Below, one piece after another: positions 48,024-62,600 of a stretch of DNA of 64,000 nucleotides. A program made the position numbers and the translations under genes. The notes beneath the pieces are model-generated. The model ran no database searches. It was not told where the DNA came from and was given only the letters and a program-made list of their open reading frames with translations. The stretch's first letter is position 1, and each line of letters begins with the position of its first letter. The stretch is from Lichenostomus cassidix (taxonomy: Eukaryota > Chordata > Aves > Passeriformes > Meliphagidae): positions 51,421,350 to 51,485,349 of the forward strand of contig CM039183.1 of the NCBI GenBank assembly GCA_008360975.2, written 5' to 3'.

Positions 48024-49562
48024 CATGTCACCTCTTACCAATCTACCAATATTTGTGGAGCAGTGGAATTACTGAGACTGCACCCCAGCCCTGGTTCCTT
48101 CAATGCCTGAGTTTTAAAAGATCTTATTGGAGGCTAGGGACCTGCCTAGTCAGTTTCCCAGTGGGTGGACAACAGGAAGGGACTGCTGCCTGGGACAGGA
48201 GAGGAGAAGAGGATGGAGTTTGAGACTGTAACAAGTCCAGCAGTTGGGTTGTGTTGCCACATAAAACCCAAACACGTGGGCCTGTCTGCAGTACACCAGG
48301 GCTTTCCATTGGCTTGGGTGGCCTCCAGATGCCTGCACTTGTCCTGAACAGAAAAAAGGACATTTGCCTCTGGCAAGCTGTGTGTCCCTCCATGGCTGCA
48401 AATCATCCAGTGAGCTGGGCTGAGAGACCATCTCAGGATCTTGTGCTTTCCAGTCTGCCCTCCCTCATGTAGGGTTAAGAAGTGCAGATGTATTTTCTAT
48501 CTCATTTACACCAGGTTCCCATACCAGGTGACACTCAAACCTTCAGGCGCCTCAAAGAGAGCAGTCAGAGCAGTACAGAGTGGAGTATGCCTTCGAGGTG
48601 TGAGGTGAGGGTTCTCCTTCATCAGCCAGCTGCAGCTTCATCTGCTTGTTGCCTGCCTAGCTCACTCTTCCTCCGCAGGGCAGGTGACAGGGTGACATGT
48701 AGAATGAAAAACACAAATGATGCTCCAGTAACACCCTTGTCTCGTGCAACAAGAGCACACCCACATACACACTGCATCCTCCCAAGCCCTTGCTTGCTGT
48801 GCCAGCTGAGTGCTAGCACAGAGCTCAGGGCTGTGGAGAACTGCAAAGGTTTTGCTGCTTTGGTTGACATTTAACTATTAACCAGTTTTGTGGAGACTGA
48901 AGGAAAAGGTGTTGCTTGTGGGAGGTGATGTGTGGAAAGGAGAAAGAGTAGGAGTAGCAGGTGTCATGCAGTAAGAGCTGTCTGAGAGTGTTTTCCCATT
49001 TTGACCTTGGCTGTATAAGGACAGAGCCCTTCTGGGTCCCTCGCAGCCACATGAGACTGCAGGCACCCATGTTTGGTTAAGCCTGGGAGCTAAGTATTCC
49101 TAGGCATGGCTAGCAGGAGGTTGCCTGGCAGTAGAGGCACTGGATAACTGCATGACTGGGCTTAAAATCCCTTCCAAATGTGAGAGCACAGGCAGGGAGT
49201 GGGATGAAAACCTCTGTTTCCGTTCATGCTGGTGGCTGAAACATCCCACACAAGCTGACACATGGCATAATTTGAAGCTGATCTCCAAACAAACCTGCAG
49301 CCATCTCACCCCAATGAGATGAGGCTTATCTGGCTCTCCTAGCTTCAGTGAGCACCAAAAACTCCCTGCCAGGGGATGGACACTGCTTCAGGCACACCTG
49401 AGCAAGGGGAGGATGAGTGTTACATGTCTCAGCTCAGTCTTGGGGCTTTTCACAGGACTGGGATGGCCCTGGAACCCATGATCTTTCCTGATCTCAAAGG
49501 TGCCCACTGTCACTGTCACAAGTGAGCTGCACAAGGACATGCCACATGTCCAAAGACACTGT

Positions 49563-49853
49563 CTTTGCATTGCAATAACAACAGGATTCAACTCTCATCT
49601 GCTTTTCACTAGCCCATAAATCTCAGTATTCCTCCCTGGGAGAATGCTGAGGAGGATGACAAAGTGAGCTTCCTCTGGGCATGCAGGAAATCATGTGGGA
49701 CTAGAAGTAATGTGGAAAACGAAAACACCGAACTTTCCTAAGCCTGAAACATTTAGTGTGGCTTTGCTTGGGCTTTAGCTTGGAGTCCCACCTAGATCAG
49801 CTTGGGGCACTGGGGTGTGTCCGTGCAGATTAGCAATATCCTTCCATGGCTGG
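49563..49853. repeat. Duplicate of TAGAP intron 5 segment (copy B)
   Basis: Partner of 24240-24530 in the same orientation, with about a dozen short gaps and many substitutions. No TAGAP-like exon was found beside it. Confidence 0.85.
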
Positions 49854-49999
49854 AAGTGGAGAAAGGTGCTAAAGAGACCAGAGCTGCACTGCTGGCACGT
49901 CTGGGCCCTGCCCATACCCTGGGCTCAGGGCAGAGTGTGCTCTTTCATAGTGTCCTCACCTGATGGCTGGGGAGATGTCACACACGGACCATGGCAATA

Positions 50000-52900
50000 C
50001 TGGCATGGGCCTGGTTCTGTGGTGACCTGGCATGGGGCAGTCCACATTTTTGTTGTCCAAGGCTATCACCCTGCCAAGCAAAGGAGATCTTATCCAAACT
50101 GCCTGCTGGGGATGCCCAGCTTCTGCCAGTTTCCAGATCGTGCCAAGATGCTGCTGGCAAGGGCAGGCTGGTCTGGGCAGAGCTGTGCTGGGAACACCTG
50201 AAAAATTTCTGAGAGGGACAATCCTGTGCCAGTGATGGGGAAAGTTCTTGACAGCACCTTGTTTGCTAGCAGAGCAGGTGCCTTGGCAAGCCCCAGGAGA
50301 CCTCTGGGGCTGCCTGACACTGCCAAGCATGGAAGGGTCCTGGATGGAGGCTCTGGAGTGCCCATGGTGCCAGTGGTCTGCATGTCTGGCACACTGCCGG
50401 CTGTGCTGCCCACCCTGCAGCAGCAACACAGGCGAAATGGCAGGCATGAGTGTCAGCCTCGGGCCACCCACAGCATGTTTCCTTTCCAGCAGCAGACAGG
50501 ATGTTAGCTGTCACGGATGCTAATGAGCCCACAATGTGATGCTCCTAATTTTCATCAGCACATCTTTCGGTTTGAGACTCTCTCTTCTCACACCCAGCTT
50601 TTAACAGGGTCACAGCACTGAAGCCCCCATCCCTCTCAGGTCTTCTCTAGGTGCAACTTTTTTTTTTTTAATGAAGAATCCTGTATTCTACAAGCATCCC
50701 ATGAGCACCACAGGCCATTTCTGGAGTTTGTCCAAATGCCTGCAGTGCTGATGGACTCAGATAAATCCTAGGCAACATTGCACATGCTGCTGCACGTTCC
50801 TTGAGGCACATAGATGGGAATAGCTGTGTGTATGCAGAAAGGTCATGAAAACCTTTTCTGGCTTGCCTCAGAGTTTCATTTAGAAGTAAAATGAAATTAT
50901 TAGCTGTTTAGAGATGAGCTGGTTATGACTGAGGCTTGGATACATAATAAAAGTTTTACTGTTTTAAACAAGATGTGTTGGTGGAAGTAAAGATTCTGCC
51001 CTGCATGGAATAGCTGTTCAGGTCAGCATCTGCTGCTCAGCAGCTGGATGTGACTTGTCATGAGCACTCTGCTCCCACCTGTCTGCAGGTGAAACAGAGC
51101 AAGTGAGTGCTCCCAGGTCTTCTCCAGTGGGAAATCTCCAGCTTACTTCAAACCCCATCATGCAGCATTGTAATACAGAAGTAGCAGAATTGGTACAAGA
51201 GCACCCACCAGCTCTTGCTGCTGTTTATAACTTCAAGGTAGGGAATGGTGTTACATGGCAACAGGGCAGTAACACCTGAATACCCTCCAGCCATTTTAAA
51301 GCTGCATGGATGCCTTGATGGTCCACTACACCATGGACATCCCTTGTCACACAGCTGCATGGACTCTGCAGGCATCCTGCTGCAGGCTGATCCCTGTGTG
51401 GGACACATTCCCAATTCACCCCATTGACTCATCTGATCAGAGCCCACAGGGACTGATCGTGGAGTCACAGATATGTTTGTGGCAACATCAACCAGTCTCA
51501 GGGCAATATTGTTCAAAATATATTTTCTTTCCATGTTTTTGGAGTTTATTGATTATGTTTGGGTTGCAGCTTCCATGAAACTGTAATTTATCAAAAGCAC
51601 AATGAGGAATCACACAGGCCAAGTTTCTAAAGCCCACATTAAAGTTAGATCATAGGTAGAATGAAAGTTCTAAGGTCTCTACCAACCACAATGACATATT
51701 TTTCCCACTGAGAAGCTTTTTAGTTTGGGTGATATTTTCAGCATTGCTTTTTTTCAACACAAAAGTAACTTTTCCAAAGAAAGAAGACACCTTCTATAAT
51801 AATGTCAACCAGCCTCTGAGTTTCTCATCAGAACAATTTCTATGAATTGTTTTGAACCAACCCACACAAGCTGGATACATTATTCTGTGTTTATTAATGG
51901 ATCTGTGTTCATAAAACTCTTTCTCAAGGAAATTGCTCTTAACTTACTTATTACTTGTATTGTAAAAAGAGGGGTATCTTGTATAGATCAGAGTCCTTTT
52001 ATGCTAAGAGTTAATAAACAGACAAGTCTTACCCTGAAAAAGTCTCATCTTTTGGGTTTGCTTCAGGTCTCTGCAGTTCCTGATTGCCTTATAATTAAAC
52101 CTCCAAATTAATCAGCCCCATAACTCTATTGAGTTCTTAATGGCTCCTTTCTTCACCATATCTTTATCTTTATGAGGAAAGGCAGCATTATTAACCCTGT
52201 GTCACAGGTGGGGACTTGTGGTGCAGAGGTGAAATGTCCTGCTGCAGGTTGTCTGAACCAGAGCAGGGGTGGATGCCCACTCTTCCCCTGAAAAGCAGCA
52301 CCCTGCCTGCTATGCTTCCATTCAGTTGCTGCTGTGGTAGTATTACATTTTTGTTCTTTAATTTCCCATCAGACAGCCTGTGAAAGAGAACTCACAGTAC
52401 TATCATCAGCTGGTTACTCAAGGGAGCTAAAACATTTAGCTAGTACAAGCACACAAAGGGTGGAAAATGGAAGACAGTAGAAGCAAATGAAGAGAAAAAG
52501 TGATGGGCAGGAGCAGTATGGCTGCCAAGAAGTCGTAGGAGGATATGGAAAGGAAATTGAAGCTTCAAGCTGACCCACAAAACTCCGTGGTGTTACCAGC
52601 AACCTCACTGATTTCACCTTCAGAGATTGTGTTTTGCAGTAACCTTCACTTGACTCATTGACACCTGCCCACTTCAGTCCTGTGGCCAGCCAGAAACCCT
52701 CCTACCTCCCTTAACCACAGCCTTCCACACAAGGGTCTCTGCTGTCAGCCCTCAGGCTCAGCAGGACTCACACCCTCTGCATCTCTGCTCCCTCTGCATC
52801 TCTGCAGACACTTTCCTGGCCTTTCTCAGCTCGGTAGGGCAAGAATAAAAAGGCAGATAAATGTGGTTGCATGATGACAGGAATCAGATCTTCAGTTTTG

Positions 52901-55900
52901 GGATGGGATCCAGCATCTCTGTAGGAGAGCTCAGTACATGCTGTGCCTCCCTGCTCAGGCCTGGCTGCCTGGGCAGGAGAAGGAGCCAGGGTAACACAGA
53001 AAAGACCACACAGAGCCCAATCTCCCCCATCTCTTGTTCTTTCAGTGTGAAGAACCCCCCAAACTGATGTTTCCCTCCACAAGGAAATGCAGTGCTTGTT
53101 TCATTATCAGGTTGGATATCAAGAGAGTGATTACTTAGATAGCTTTCCTAAATGTCACACTAAGGGCTGCAATCAGACTTGCTTCACTCCCTGAAACCCA
53201 GCTGAGTGTTGTCGTCAGTACACTGCTCCTCTCAGCTCCTGCAATTGCATCTGCAGTCACAGCAAGAGTTGGTCTGCGTCCACTGACTTCTCCAAAATGG
53301 TATCAGTGAAAAATTCAATGAAAAACCTGTGGGGTAGGAATCCTGTCCCCATGAATATTTGAAGAGGATACACCTTGTTCAATGTCTTCCCTGCCAGGAG
53401 TGAGCAATGGAGTTAGCACCTAATGAGCAACATGCAAACTCAGCTGCAGAGGGACAGAAGATGCCTGGCACAAAAATAAACATCAATTGTCAGAAAATGT
53501 CCACTAGACAACATTCTAAGGAATAAGTTTTTTCAGGGTCTCAGTTTGCCGTGGAGGGTCTGTGCTTCAAAGCAAAAGGTTTGCCCTACTTACTTCCTGC
53601 TGTTTGTCATTGGTAGTTTTCCAACGTAAATCCAAAGGATTTCTGATTGGCCTGTTGGTTAATAACCAGAAAGTAAGCACAGGATTATGCCTATGTTACC
53701 TTTTTCTAATGCTACTGATAATTGCTCAATAGATTGAGAAACCAGATGCTTCAGTGACTTTTATCTCACAAGCCAACTCTTCACGCAATGTCTTCAAACC
53801 TGTATTAGTTGTATACAATATTACCTGTAAGCTACTGCAACAAGGAATTGGTTTGAGAGCTGGAAGGAACCACTTTCTAGACAATTGAATGCAGGATGAA
53901 TAAATTCATCATTTTTCAGAATACTACTTATGGTTCAGTCCCAACAATCACCTGCATTAACCCAGTCTGGTTGTCTGTGAATTTCTGTAGGGGAAAGGCA
54001 AAATCACATTTATACAGAAAACAGTCAGGAGTGGATGGTTCACAGTTTGGCAACCAACTCACAAAGGCTATCGCTGCCATGTGAAATTCATCCTCAGTGT
54101 ATAGTGGCTGTGCAGGATATGTTCCAGTAAGTGCTCCATGGTGCTGGTGTAGCTTACTGCACAGAAAAAAAATCAGGGGATATTTAATCTGTGACTGCTC
54201 TTCATCCTGAAAGGTGACAGCTTTATGAACGTGGGTTACTTGTAACTATTCTACCTTCCTGCTAAGAAGTGCAATAGAGTTTTTTTATGCTTCTATAGGT
54301 GCAGAGGCTTTTGGCTATATCTGCAGACAGCAAGTCTGCAGGAGTATTGCCCAAGAGAGCAGCATTTTTTGGAACACACATGACATTATTCACTGAAAGG
54401 CTGATTAGGTTGTGCTGATTGCAGACACTCAAAAATCAGTTTCCATAGGGCTTTGTGAGCCTTCTCCATTGCTTCATGTCACGGTAAAACCACCACTGGC
54501 TTGGTCACGAGGCTGTGAGGTCTCGGGGAGGGACTCTGTGTGCAGCACAAAGGAAGCTGGGTCTGACCTGACTTTCACAACAGCCTCTTCTGCACCTCAG
54601 AGGTTTTGTGCATTCATTGACTCCAATGCATTCAGTAGAAACAATACTTCTTTTTTAAGATGAGCTGATTCAAAGCCTTGATGGCCATTCGTGCTGCGAG
54701 GAAGGTGCCACTGGAGAAGCTGGGGCTCATCCAGGCTACTGGGATTAGCACAGCTCGTGGGATAGGCTAAGCAGCAGCCACCCACAGGAGCAGAGTGTGA
54801 AAAACGTCACAGGTCTCCTGCCCACACTGCCTGGAGAGTGATGTGTAGGCAAGGCTCGGGGCAAAGGGAGACACCAGCTACTGCAGAGCAGCTGCTTGGA
54901 GCAGCAAAATTAGGTGCTGGCACAAGCAGCAAATTAGCTGATGGCACCAGCAACAATATGGATTAGACCACTGAGAAAGCTCTGCAGGAGCTCTTGGTAA
55001 ATGCTGCCTCCTGCAGAAATGGGAGAGATGGCCCATACTGAGCATGAAGTGGGGATGAGGCACTAGGCCCACTTTCTCATCAAGCACGGTCTGTTCTCAT
55101 GGACAGAGGTCCCAAAACCAAAGCCCCAGGCTGAAGAAGGGAGGAACTCAGGGCTGGACAAGAGGCACAACTGCCCCTCCAGCTGATCACCCCCATCACC
55201 AGCTAACACACAGGGATGCTGCTGTCTCCTTCCTATAGTGACATCAACAGTCCCTTTTTCCTGCAGACGTCTGGAGTTTGTAGCTATTGTGGGGAGGAGG
55301 GTGGGGTTGGGTTTGTGATAATATTTTTCACTTGTAACACCTCCCAAATTATGGCATCAATGAAAACAGAGCAGTTAGTCCTAGGCACTTGTTCAGTATT
55401 TGAGTTCCTCCTGTCCTCCTAGGCTGTAGGATGATTCTGGGCTCTGAGATGGAGCCGTATGGCAAGCCAGGAGGTGTCACACAGAGCCGCTTCACAGACT
55501 TCAATCAGGAATGTTTCCAGCAAAAAAAAAGTGTTAAACTCAGCCGTTCTCACAGTCTGACAGCTCCTGATGTTCATGTCAAGAAATGAATGCAGAAAAA
55601 AATGCTCTCTCTGAAGAGAGACTTAACTGACAAATAATTAATAAGTGGTCATATAGCCCAACTTGCCCCATTCCCCATGCAAGGGGTGCTCAAGGCCTCA
55701 GACTTTTATAAGCTGAAGACCCGAGATATTACTGCCATTTCTGCCTTTCCCCTGAAAGATTTTTTTGTAACAGATAAGGAGCCTACTTGCAACACCACCG
55801 TGCCCTGTTTGACTAACTGCACTGGGTTTATTAGAGGGGAAATCAGGGCATTGCAGTGAAATAGCTGCAGTTCAAATAACAGTGATCTGCTTTTTGGAAA

Positions 55901-56460
55901 TAGTTTAATAAAGGAAGGGGGCACTGCCACTAATATCAGCAGGTATTTCCCATTGGTTTGTCTAGGTAAGCCATGACCTATAGCAAAATAAGGCAGCAAA
56001 TGCTATCACAGCCAACTCTTCTGCCCATTTTGGAGGCTTTGCTATCCAAAAGAAAGAAAAGCAACAGGAAAACAATCAGAATGCACCACAGGGGAAACTC
56101 TTAATGGAGGCTTCTCAACAGCACTAGCAGAAACTAATATGAACAAGGAGCCAGCACTGGTAGCCCTTGGCATGGGGTAGGAGAGATGGCGAGAAGAGGC
56201 TCATCTGCTGCTAGGCTCACACAGGCCTGGTGAGAGGGTGAGAAGAGCAGCTGGGTGCAACACCATGAAGTGCAGTTCCCACCACCTCTCCTGTCCATCC
56301 TGTCTACACCAGCAGCCCCCACTGCACCCATGACTCTGCCAGCTAAGCCACCCCAGGCACCACATGTACACTCCCACACCTGGGACTAGCCTGGGGTCCT
56401 CTAGTGCAGGACACTGACAGCAGTGCCACATGACATGTGCACAGGCTAGCCAAGGTGTAT
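50000..56460. other. Intergenic, nothing recognised
   Basis: Long frames of 60-170 codons are present, especially in the GC-richer 49.8-50.5 kb part. They are Cys/Trp/Pro/His-rich, overlap in several registers and have no domain, so I do not call genes. Confidence 0.5.
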
Positions 56461-56510
56461 CGCCTTGCTCCTGGCCATCAAACATCTGTGCAGCCACTCG
56501 ATGTACGTAC

Positions 56511-56599
56511 CTGGCTGAAGGCAACCATGGCTTGCTCAAACCTTTGCTGAATAAGAGTGATGGTGCTGAACACCGGCGGGAAGGAACAGTCTTGAGGGG
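56511..56599 (-). other. Candidate internal coding exon, gene unknown
   Basis: 89 bases are bracketed by TTGTTTTCAG| and AGCCAG|GTACGT. In the frame entering with one base carried over, it reads DCSFPPVFSTITLIQQRFEQ then AMVAFSQ, with an amphipathic helix pattern and phase 0 at its end. I do not recognise the protein, and no neighbouring exon in this strand is certain. It could belong to a minus-strand gene starting from the right-edge CpG island. Confidence 0.35.
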
Positions 56600-56699
56600 C
56601 TGAAAACAAGAATAAGTTTGTTATCCGTTTCCATCCTCCAGCAAAGCTCCCACAAAGGTGAGGGATTTGAGCATGTATGGGAGTCATTGCTACAAATGA

Positions 56700-59600
56700 C
56701 TCCCATGTTTGGGAGCAGAATAAAATGTGTTTGTGCTCCTAACTCCTGGATGCTGCCAATTTCCCCCTCAAGTTTCAAGGCTCCAAGCCCCACAGTGGTC
56801 AGCACAACAGCTGCTGTCACACAGGGCCAGCTGGGGTCAGCAGCACTGGTCAAGGCTGGTGCAGAGCCACAGCACTGTAGGCAAAGCCCTGGGGCCACCA
56901 TCCAAGGCACCCTGGCAAGTGTCTGCTCAACTTGGGGCAACCACCAGTGTCTGCACAGGTGCTGCTCATCCCAAGCTCCTTTTACGGGCAGTGGGGAGAC
57001 ATGGACACCTGCAGGGCACCATTCTTCCCTCCCCACTTCTGCAGCTGGCTTTGGAGAGCAGGAGCCATGTCCTTTCCCAGAAGTGCCTACTTCTCTGTGC
57101 TGACTGTAAAAGGCCCCTGGAGCAACAGGGTTAGATATAGACCTCCACATGCTGTAATGCAGAGTGAGAGGAGGCTGTTCTTGGTGAGCATACAGAGGCA
57201 ACCAAGCTGGTTTCAATTAGAGGTGGGTAAGCTGCTTCCTCCAAATTCACAGGGAACTTCCCTGCCTCTTGAAGATCTAAAATCTGTGCAATCTGTGCTT
57301 TGGGACAGCAGGTTCTGTGTGGCTGCACGCCATCTGAACACAAGCAATGAGTGCTAAGGAACGAGGCTATTTTAGGAACAAGTGACACAACAGAGGAGTA
57401 TCAGAGGCAAGAAATGGCTCCTTGTTGCCAAGTGTTGACATGAGGCCAATAAAGGGCAGGTTACCGCCCTTTGGGAGGATGCCTGTCTTATTAAAGTTGT
57501 ATTTACAGTAATTTTTTGAGATACTTGAAAAGCAGGGTGATATATTTACTGAGAACTTTCTGAACATTTGGCCTCATTAACTGAGTGGAAAAAGAATTAT
57601 TAAAAACACCATCTGCTTTTTATTGAACTTTGTTACAAATTATCAGAATTTCATTAGATTTAATCTATAACTCTTGATTTTTACTCCTGAAAGTATGTTA
57701 GCAGCATACCACCCCATGCAGTTTACAAATGGCAAACAAACCCTGCTGGTGGTGTCTGCAGACCTTCTCCACCAAGATCTCACCAAGTCAGTGCAAATCA
57801 ACCCAGCACAAAGGGCAGACACTTGCACTACATGGAGCAGAGCTGGAGGCACTGTGTGCTCCCTGAAGGTGTCTGACACCAAGCCCTGAGAAGGGTGGTG
57901 GGGAATCAAGTTGGCTGAGACCACCCCATGATGCCATGGCCCATGTAATCCAAAGTAAATGCAGTTTCCCAAAGGACACGGGTGATGTTCCCCATTATTT
58001 TCAGCAGAAAAAAAAAGTAAAGCAGCAGCAGCAGAAGTCACCTTGCTCCAGCTGCAGGTAAAACATGCATGGTCATGAAGCTGCAGCAGCTCTGCAGTGG
58101 GATACTAGCAAACCACCTTCTGCTAAGAACAGTGAAAGGCAGGAATTACTTTGTATATTTACTCCTGGTTTATACCACGACACTGGTATATTTAATCCAG
58201 TGGCCTCTCTGTGTGTGGGACCTTGTGTGACAGGAGTAGGTGACACTGCTTCATGCAAAGCAGCTCATTTCTGAAGGGAATGTTTGTTCCTGTGCCTGTA
58301 CTATCATTGCCCTTTTTGCCGCCTACCTCTGACAAATACCTAAATATATGTAATCTGAAGTCAAAGAAATGAACACTGAAATTGCTAATTATATACATGT
58401 GTCTGTTATCATAGCAGAAGGTCTTTTCTAAGTATTGACTCATTACCAGAAATTCTTCTGCATTCTGCTGCTCAACAAAAGGTCAGTACATGATAAAGCC
58501 TGTGTTGCCCTCACAGCAGTCACTGTAGAGCTCACAGATTTAAATGTGTTTTGGGGAAAGGTTATTCTTCTAAGATCATCCTAAGATGCTGTAAGATGTT
58601 GTTTTCATGCTTGAGCCCACTGGGACTCTTGCTGGGGATAGTCCCCTAGCTCCAGTTTAAAATACATGAAAGGCATGATTTATCCATCACTGGTTTTGCA
58701 GTATCAGGATAAAACACCAGCCTAGGGATAGTGCAATGGAAATAGCTGCACCCTGCAAAGGAAGTGAGACTGTCCCCTGACCCAGGCAGAGGCCCATTTT
58801 CTCCCCAGCTTTTTTCCTTGTATCCTGAGCTCTGACCACACCACTTTACAACACTGTCAGTGCTGTCTGTCATCCCACCTCTATTTAAACCCACAAGGAC
58901 TGCTCAGTGCAGACTCCCAGACAAGATACACTTGGGAGTTTCTTAATCTGGTGCAACAGCCAAGAGGTTGGCCAGGGCTCTTTTTTGAACCCACCTGGGA
59001 CCAGCCAGAGGCACAGTCTCTGCAGAGCAGACCAGGAATGCTCAGGGAAATGCAGCCCTCCTGGCATCTGCCCAGGGTGGACATGGTGGTTACAGCTGGT
59101 GGCAGCAGGATGCTCAGGGTGTCTGGATCAATGTGTCACCAGGACAGCAAGGAAAGAGCACTGCACGGTGGGGAAGAAGAGTTTTGTTCCTCTCACCAAA
59201 TCAGTGTAAAGCAAATTATTTCTGTTACTGTTATTCCTGTTGTTCTGGAGTTGCCACAATTTCATCTACCAAATGCACATAGCAAAGATTAAATAGGCTG
59301 TATATTCGAAGTGATATATTTGCACACATGCCCATTTTGACACAAGTGAAAATATCGGGCCTCATGTTCCTTCCCTCACTCCAAATACAAGGGACTTATT
59401 ATTTGATTTATTGAACAAGATAATGTCATGTCACAAAGAAAAACTTTATTCCCTAGTGTTGCTGCTATTTTGGTGGAAAAAAACCAACACATGATTTTTA
59501 CTGAAAGACTGCAGCAGGTGCAGAGAGGACAAATTAACTTCGCCCTGTGTTCCAAGACCTGGGAGAATTTGAATACAGTTATGTCAGTATTCACTATCAG

Positions 59601-62600
59601 TTACATCATACTTTCTCTCTTCAGGGGTTTTCCTCCACTTAACAGAAATCTTTTTTTACTTCATGGAGGATATCACAGTTTCTGCCACAAGTTTAACTCC
59701 AGCCCTTCTTACTCCAGCCTGTGACCTGCTTTCATTCCAAGGCACAGATAATGCAAGGATAGCATCTGCAGATGGCAGAATTTCAGGAGCACTCACTGGG
59801 AGCCATTGGCTCCAGGAAATCACCTACATGCACCAAGAAAGGGCTTCACCCCAGGCAAGGACTCCACGCCAGGCACCAAGGCACAAGGAGAGCTGCCTGA
59901 AGACTCAACCATAAGCAGAAAAACAGGAGGGAAAGTGCTCTCAGTGCTCTGCATGTTGTGGTGGGATATAAGTTACTGAGGGTGCTGAACAATGCTGGCA
60001 CCAAATTATTTCCTTTTTGAAACTGGCACAAAAATCAAATATCTTTTATTATCTCAACGCTCTCCACCAAAAACCCTGAAAATCCAGAGCTCAGTCATTC
60101 TTCCTCAGATGAGCTAACCACATTCTACTGGTTTATAGGTGCAAATAAATTGCTTGTCTTTACTCATTTAGAAAACCTTCAAAGTGTGTATAGAGGGACA
60201 TGATTTTGCCATCTGAAGAGATTTCTGGGCAGCCAGATTCTTCAGCAAGTAATAAGTGGCACTAGCTGAAAACCAATTCCATTTCTAAAACCTTGGACTT
60301 CTGTTTCATCATGACTTTCAGAAATGCCCCCGCATCTACTAACATATTTCTACAGTCCTTAAGGAAAAACCAAAGGCCTCTTTACTCCCTTCAACCACAC
60401 CAGGTGAGGGTCCTTGTGAAAACAGCAAACTCATGTCCTTTCTTCTGCTCCTGAAAGAATCCACCACTGGCAGAAACACAGCTCACATTAAGAGGTCACC
60501 TAAACCAAAGCCCATAAGACATCAGAAGCAGAAGAAGAGAGGAGAGCCCAGAGGATTTCTAGAATATGTGGTGGCAGATAAACCTGCCTTTCCTTGACCA
60601 GGTTTTCCCAGGGACTTTCCTGTCATGCACATGCACAGGAGGCTGGGGCAGGGGCAGTTGTGACCACCCCCAGCACATGAGGCTGCCAGAAAGGGGAGGA
60701 GAAGGGGCTCCTGAAATCAATGAGTCCTTTAGATGAGCTTTTGCCTGGACCTCTTCCCAGTTTTGTCTCTCACCTGAGGTCACTAGCAAGGAGGTAACAA
60801 GAGGTGTAGGGGTGCCATCCAGACACTCTAGAAGGCAGTGCTGCACTGCCAAACCAAACCACTTGCATATGCTGCTGGTTTCATGGCTCAGGCTGTGCTT
60901 GTGGTTAGTGCTGCCCATCCTGAGGCAGGGCTCTGCTCCCACTGAGAACATCCCAGGACAGTGCTGCCTCGAAGAGGGCAAGGGTTGAGCATGGCAGTGC
61001 TAGTGGGCATGGACCAACGTTCAAGGTTGGCTTTTTAACAGTTTATGTGTGATATTATAATTTATACTGATTTTAGATAATTATGCTGCAGTGCCAGGGA
61101 GCACTCCCACGTGCTTCTTGATCTATTGTCTGCAGATAAACCCTGACTGGTGTATGTCCTGGCCATTTCTGCAGCCAGTCACACTAGCTGACATTTCAGA
61201 TAGGAAGCCCTCTGTGAGTATTTCTCAGTGGCACACGGATATGTGGCACTGTCTGGTTCCTTTGTCCTTCATGGACCAGGACACCTCTGTATCCCCTGGG
61301 ATCTGGTGGGTGCTCTGCTGCCTCACTGCCCCCAGCAGTACCCATGAGAGCTGCCCTTCAGATGTTCCCTTAGGAATTGGTTTGGCTCAGTCAAGCAGAC
61401 TGGGAAGGAACTTACAAATACATGCAAGAGGAAGATTTCTGGTCTTGGTTGTATCAGTGTGGGCAGAATGGTCCCTCTGAAATAAGCAGCAGCACCCAAT
61501 TTAAACTAGCCATCCCAAGGTGTGGGTCCAGGCTTATAGAAAATAAACCAGACTGAAATTTGCCTTGATGTAGTCTACAGTAAAACTCTTTTCCAAAGCT
61601 ATTTTGTGCCACTATCATCACTCAAGTCAGTGCAGTTACTCTGGACTTCTAACAACACAGCAATAAACAGATTTTTATCTAAATAGGTTTAAAAGCTGAC
61701 AGCCTGGTTATGGGGACTGATGAGATTTCCTTTATTGACTGTGCAATCAGTGTGATTTAGAGTCTCCACAGGGGCCTTGCTGAAGGCTCTCCAATACCCA
61801 GCTGTGCAACCCCCTCCAGGTTCTGCTGGGCACTGCAGCTGGAGGGACCTTGATCCTCCCCCTCATCTTCCCAACCTCCTGATCCTGCCTTCCTGGTGTC
61901 CTGACCTCTCACGGGGCCAGTTATTTGTCTGGCATCACACCCCTGCTTTCCAAGGTAATAAATTACTGTGGGAAGCAGCTTTGCACTGGACCTCATTAAC
62001 CGCAAACACTGTCGTCCCTTTTCCTGCCACACCATGCAAGCCAGACATCCATGACTATCGGCAGCAGATACACATTTCTCGAGCTCCCAGGAGGACCCAC
62101 AGGTCTGCGGCAGATGGTGCACTGGACTGATGGATGCACAGGGCTGGGGAGGCTAGTCACCCTCCTTGCCTCTTGGGATCATGTCCCAGCACAGCTCCTT
62201 GTGACTCGCCATTCCCGTGCCACTGCAAGGGATTTGTGGACATTGTAAATGCTGAACGAAGTGGGAGGTAAAGTGTACAGCTTTATTTGGTACTGTCTTG
62301 TTCCATTGCCCATTTTCAGAGACTGCTGGTACTCTAAAAAAGCATCAGGCTCAGTTAAAATAGATCAACAAAACTAGGAGAGAAGCGTCACAGTGTAGTA
62401 AGATGGATCCACCCCTGTACTATGAATGCAAGCACTGGGGATGTCTTCTGTCTAAAGAAAGTAGCAATTTTTTTCAATGTATACTGAAAGGTTACTTTTA
62501 AACAAAGTTACATAAAAATTGCATGGGGGTGCCAGCATCCCAACATTCTCTGCTAAATAATCACCTATTCTTTTCTTTTTATATCTTCTCTACTTTCTCA

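Noticed and set aside
49956..50471. 171-codon minus-strand frame
   Set aside because: Gln/His/Pro/Cys-rich, with equally long overlapping frames in other registers and no motif or splice context.
51640..51690. CR1-like 'TTCTAAGGTCTCTACCAACC'
   Set aside because: Only about 20 bases resemble the CR1 end, with no supporting upstream block.
56536..57216. 226-codon minus-strand frame
   Set aside because: Longest frame in the right half, but Trp/Cys/Pro/Gly-rich with comparable antisense frames. Only the small segment 56511-56599, in a register supported by splice sites, looks real.
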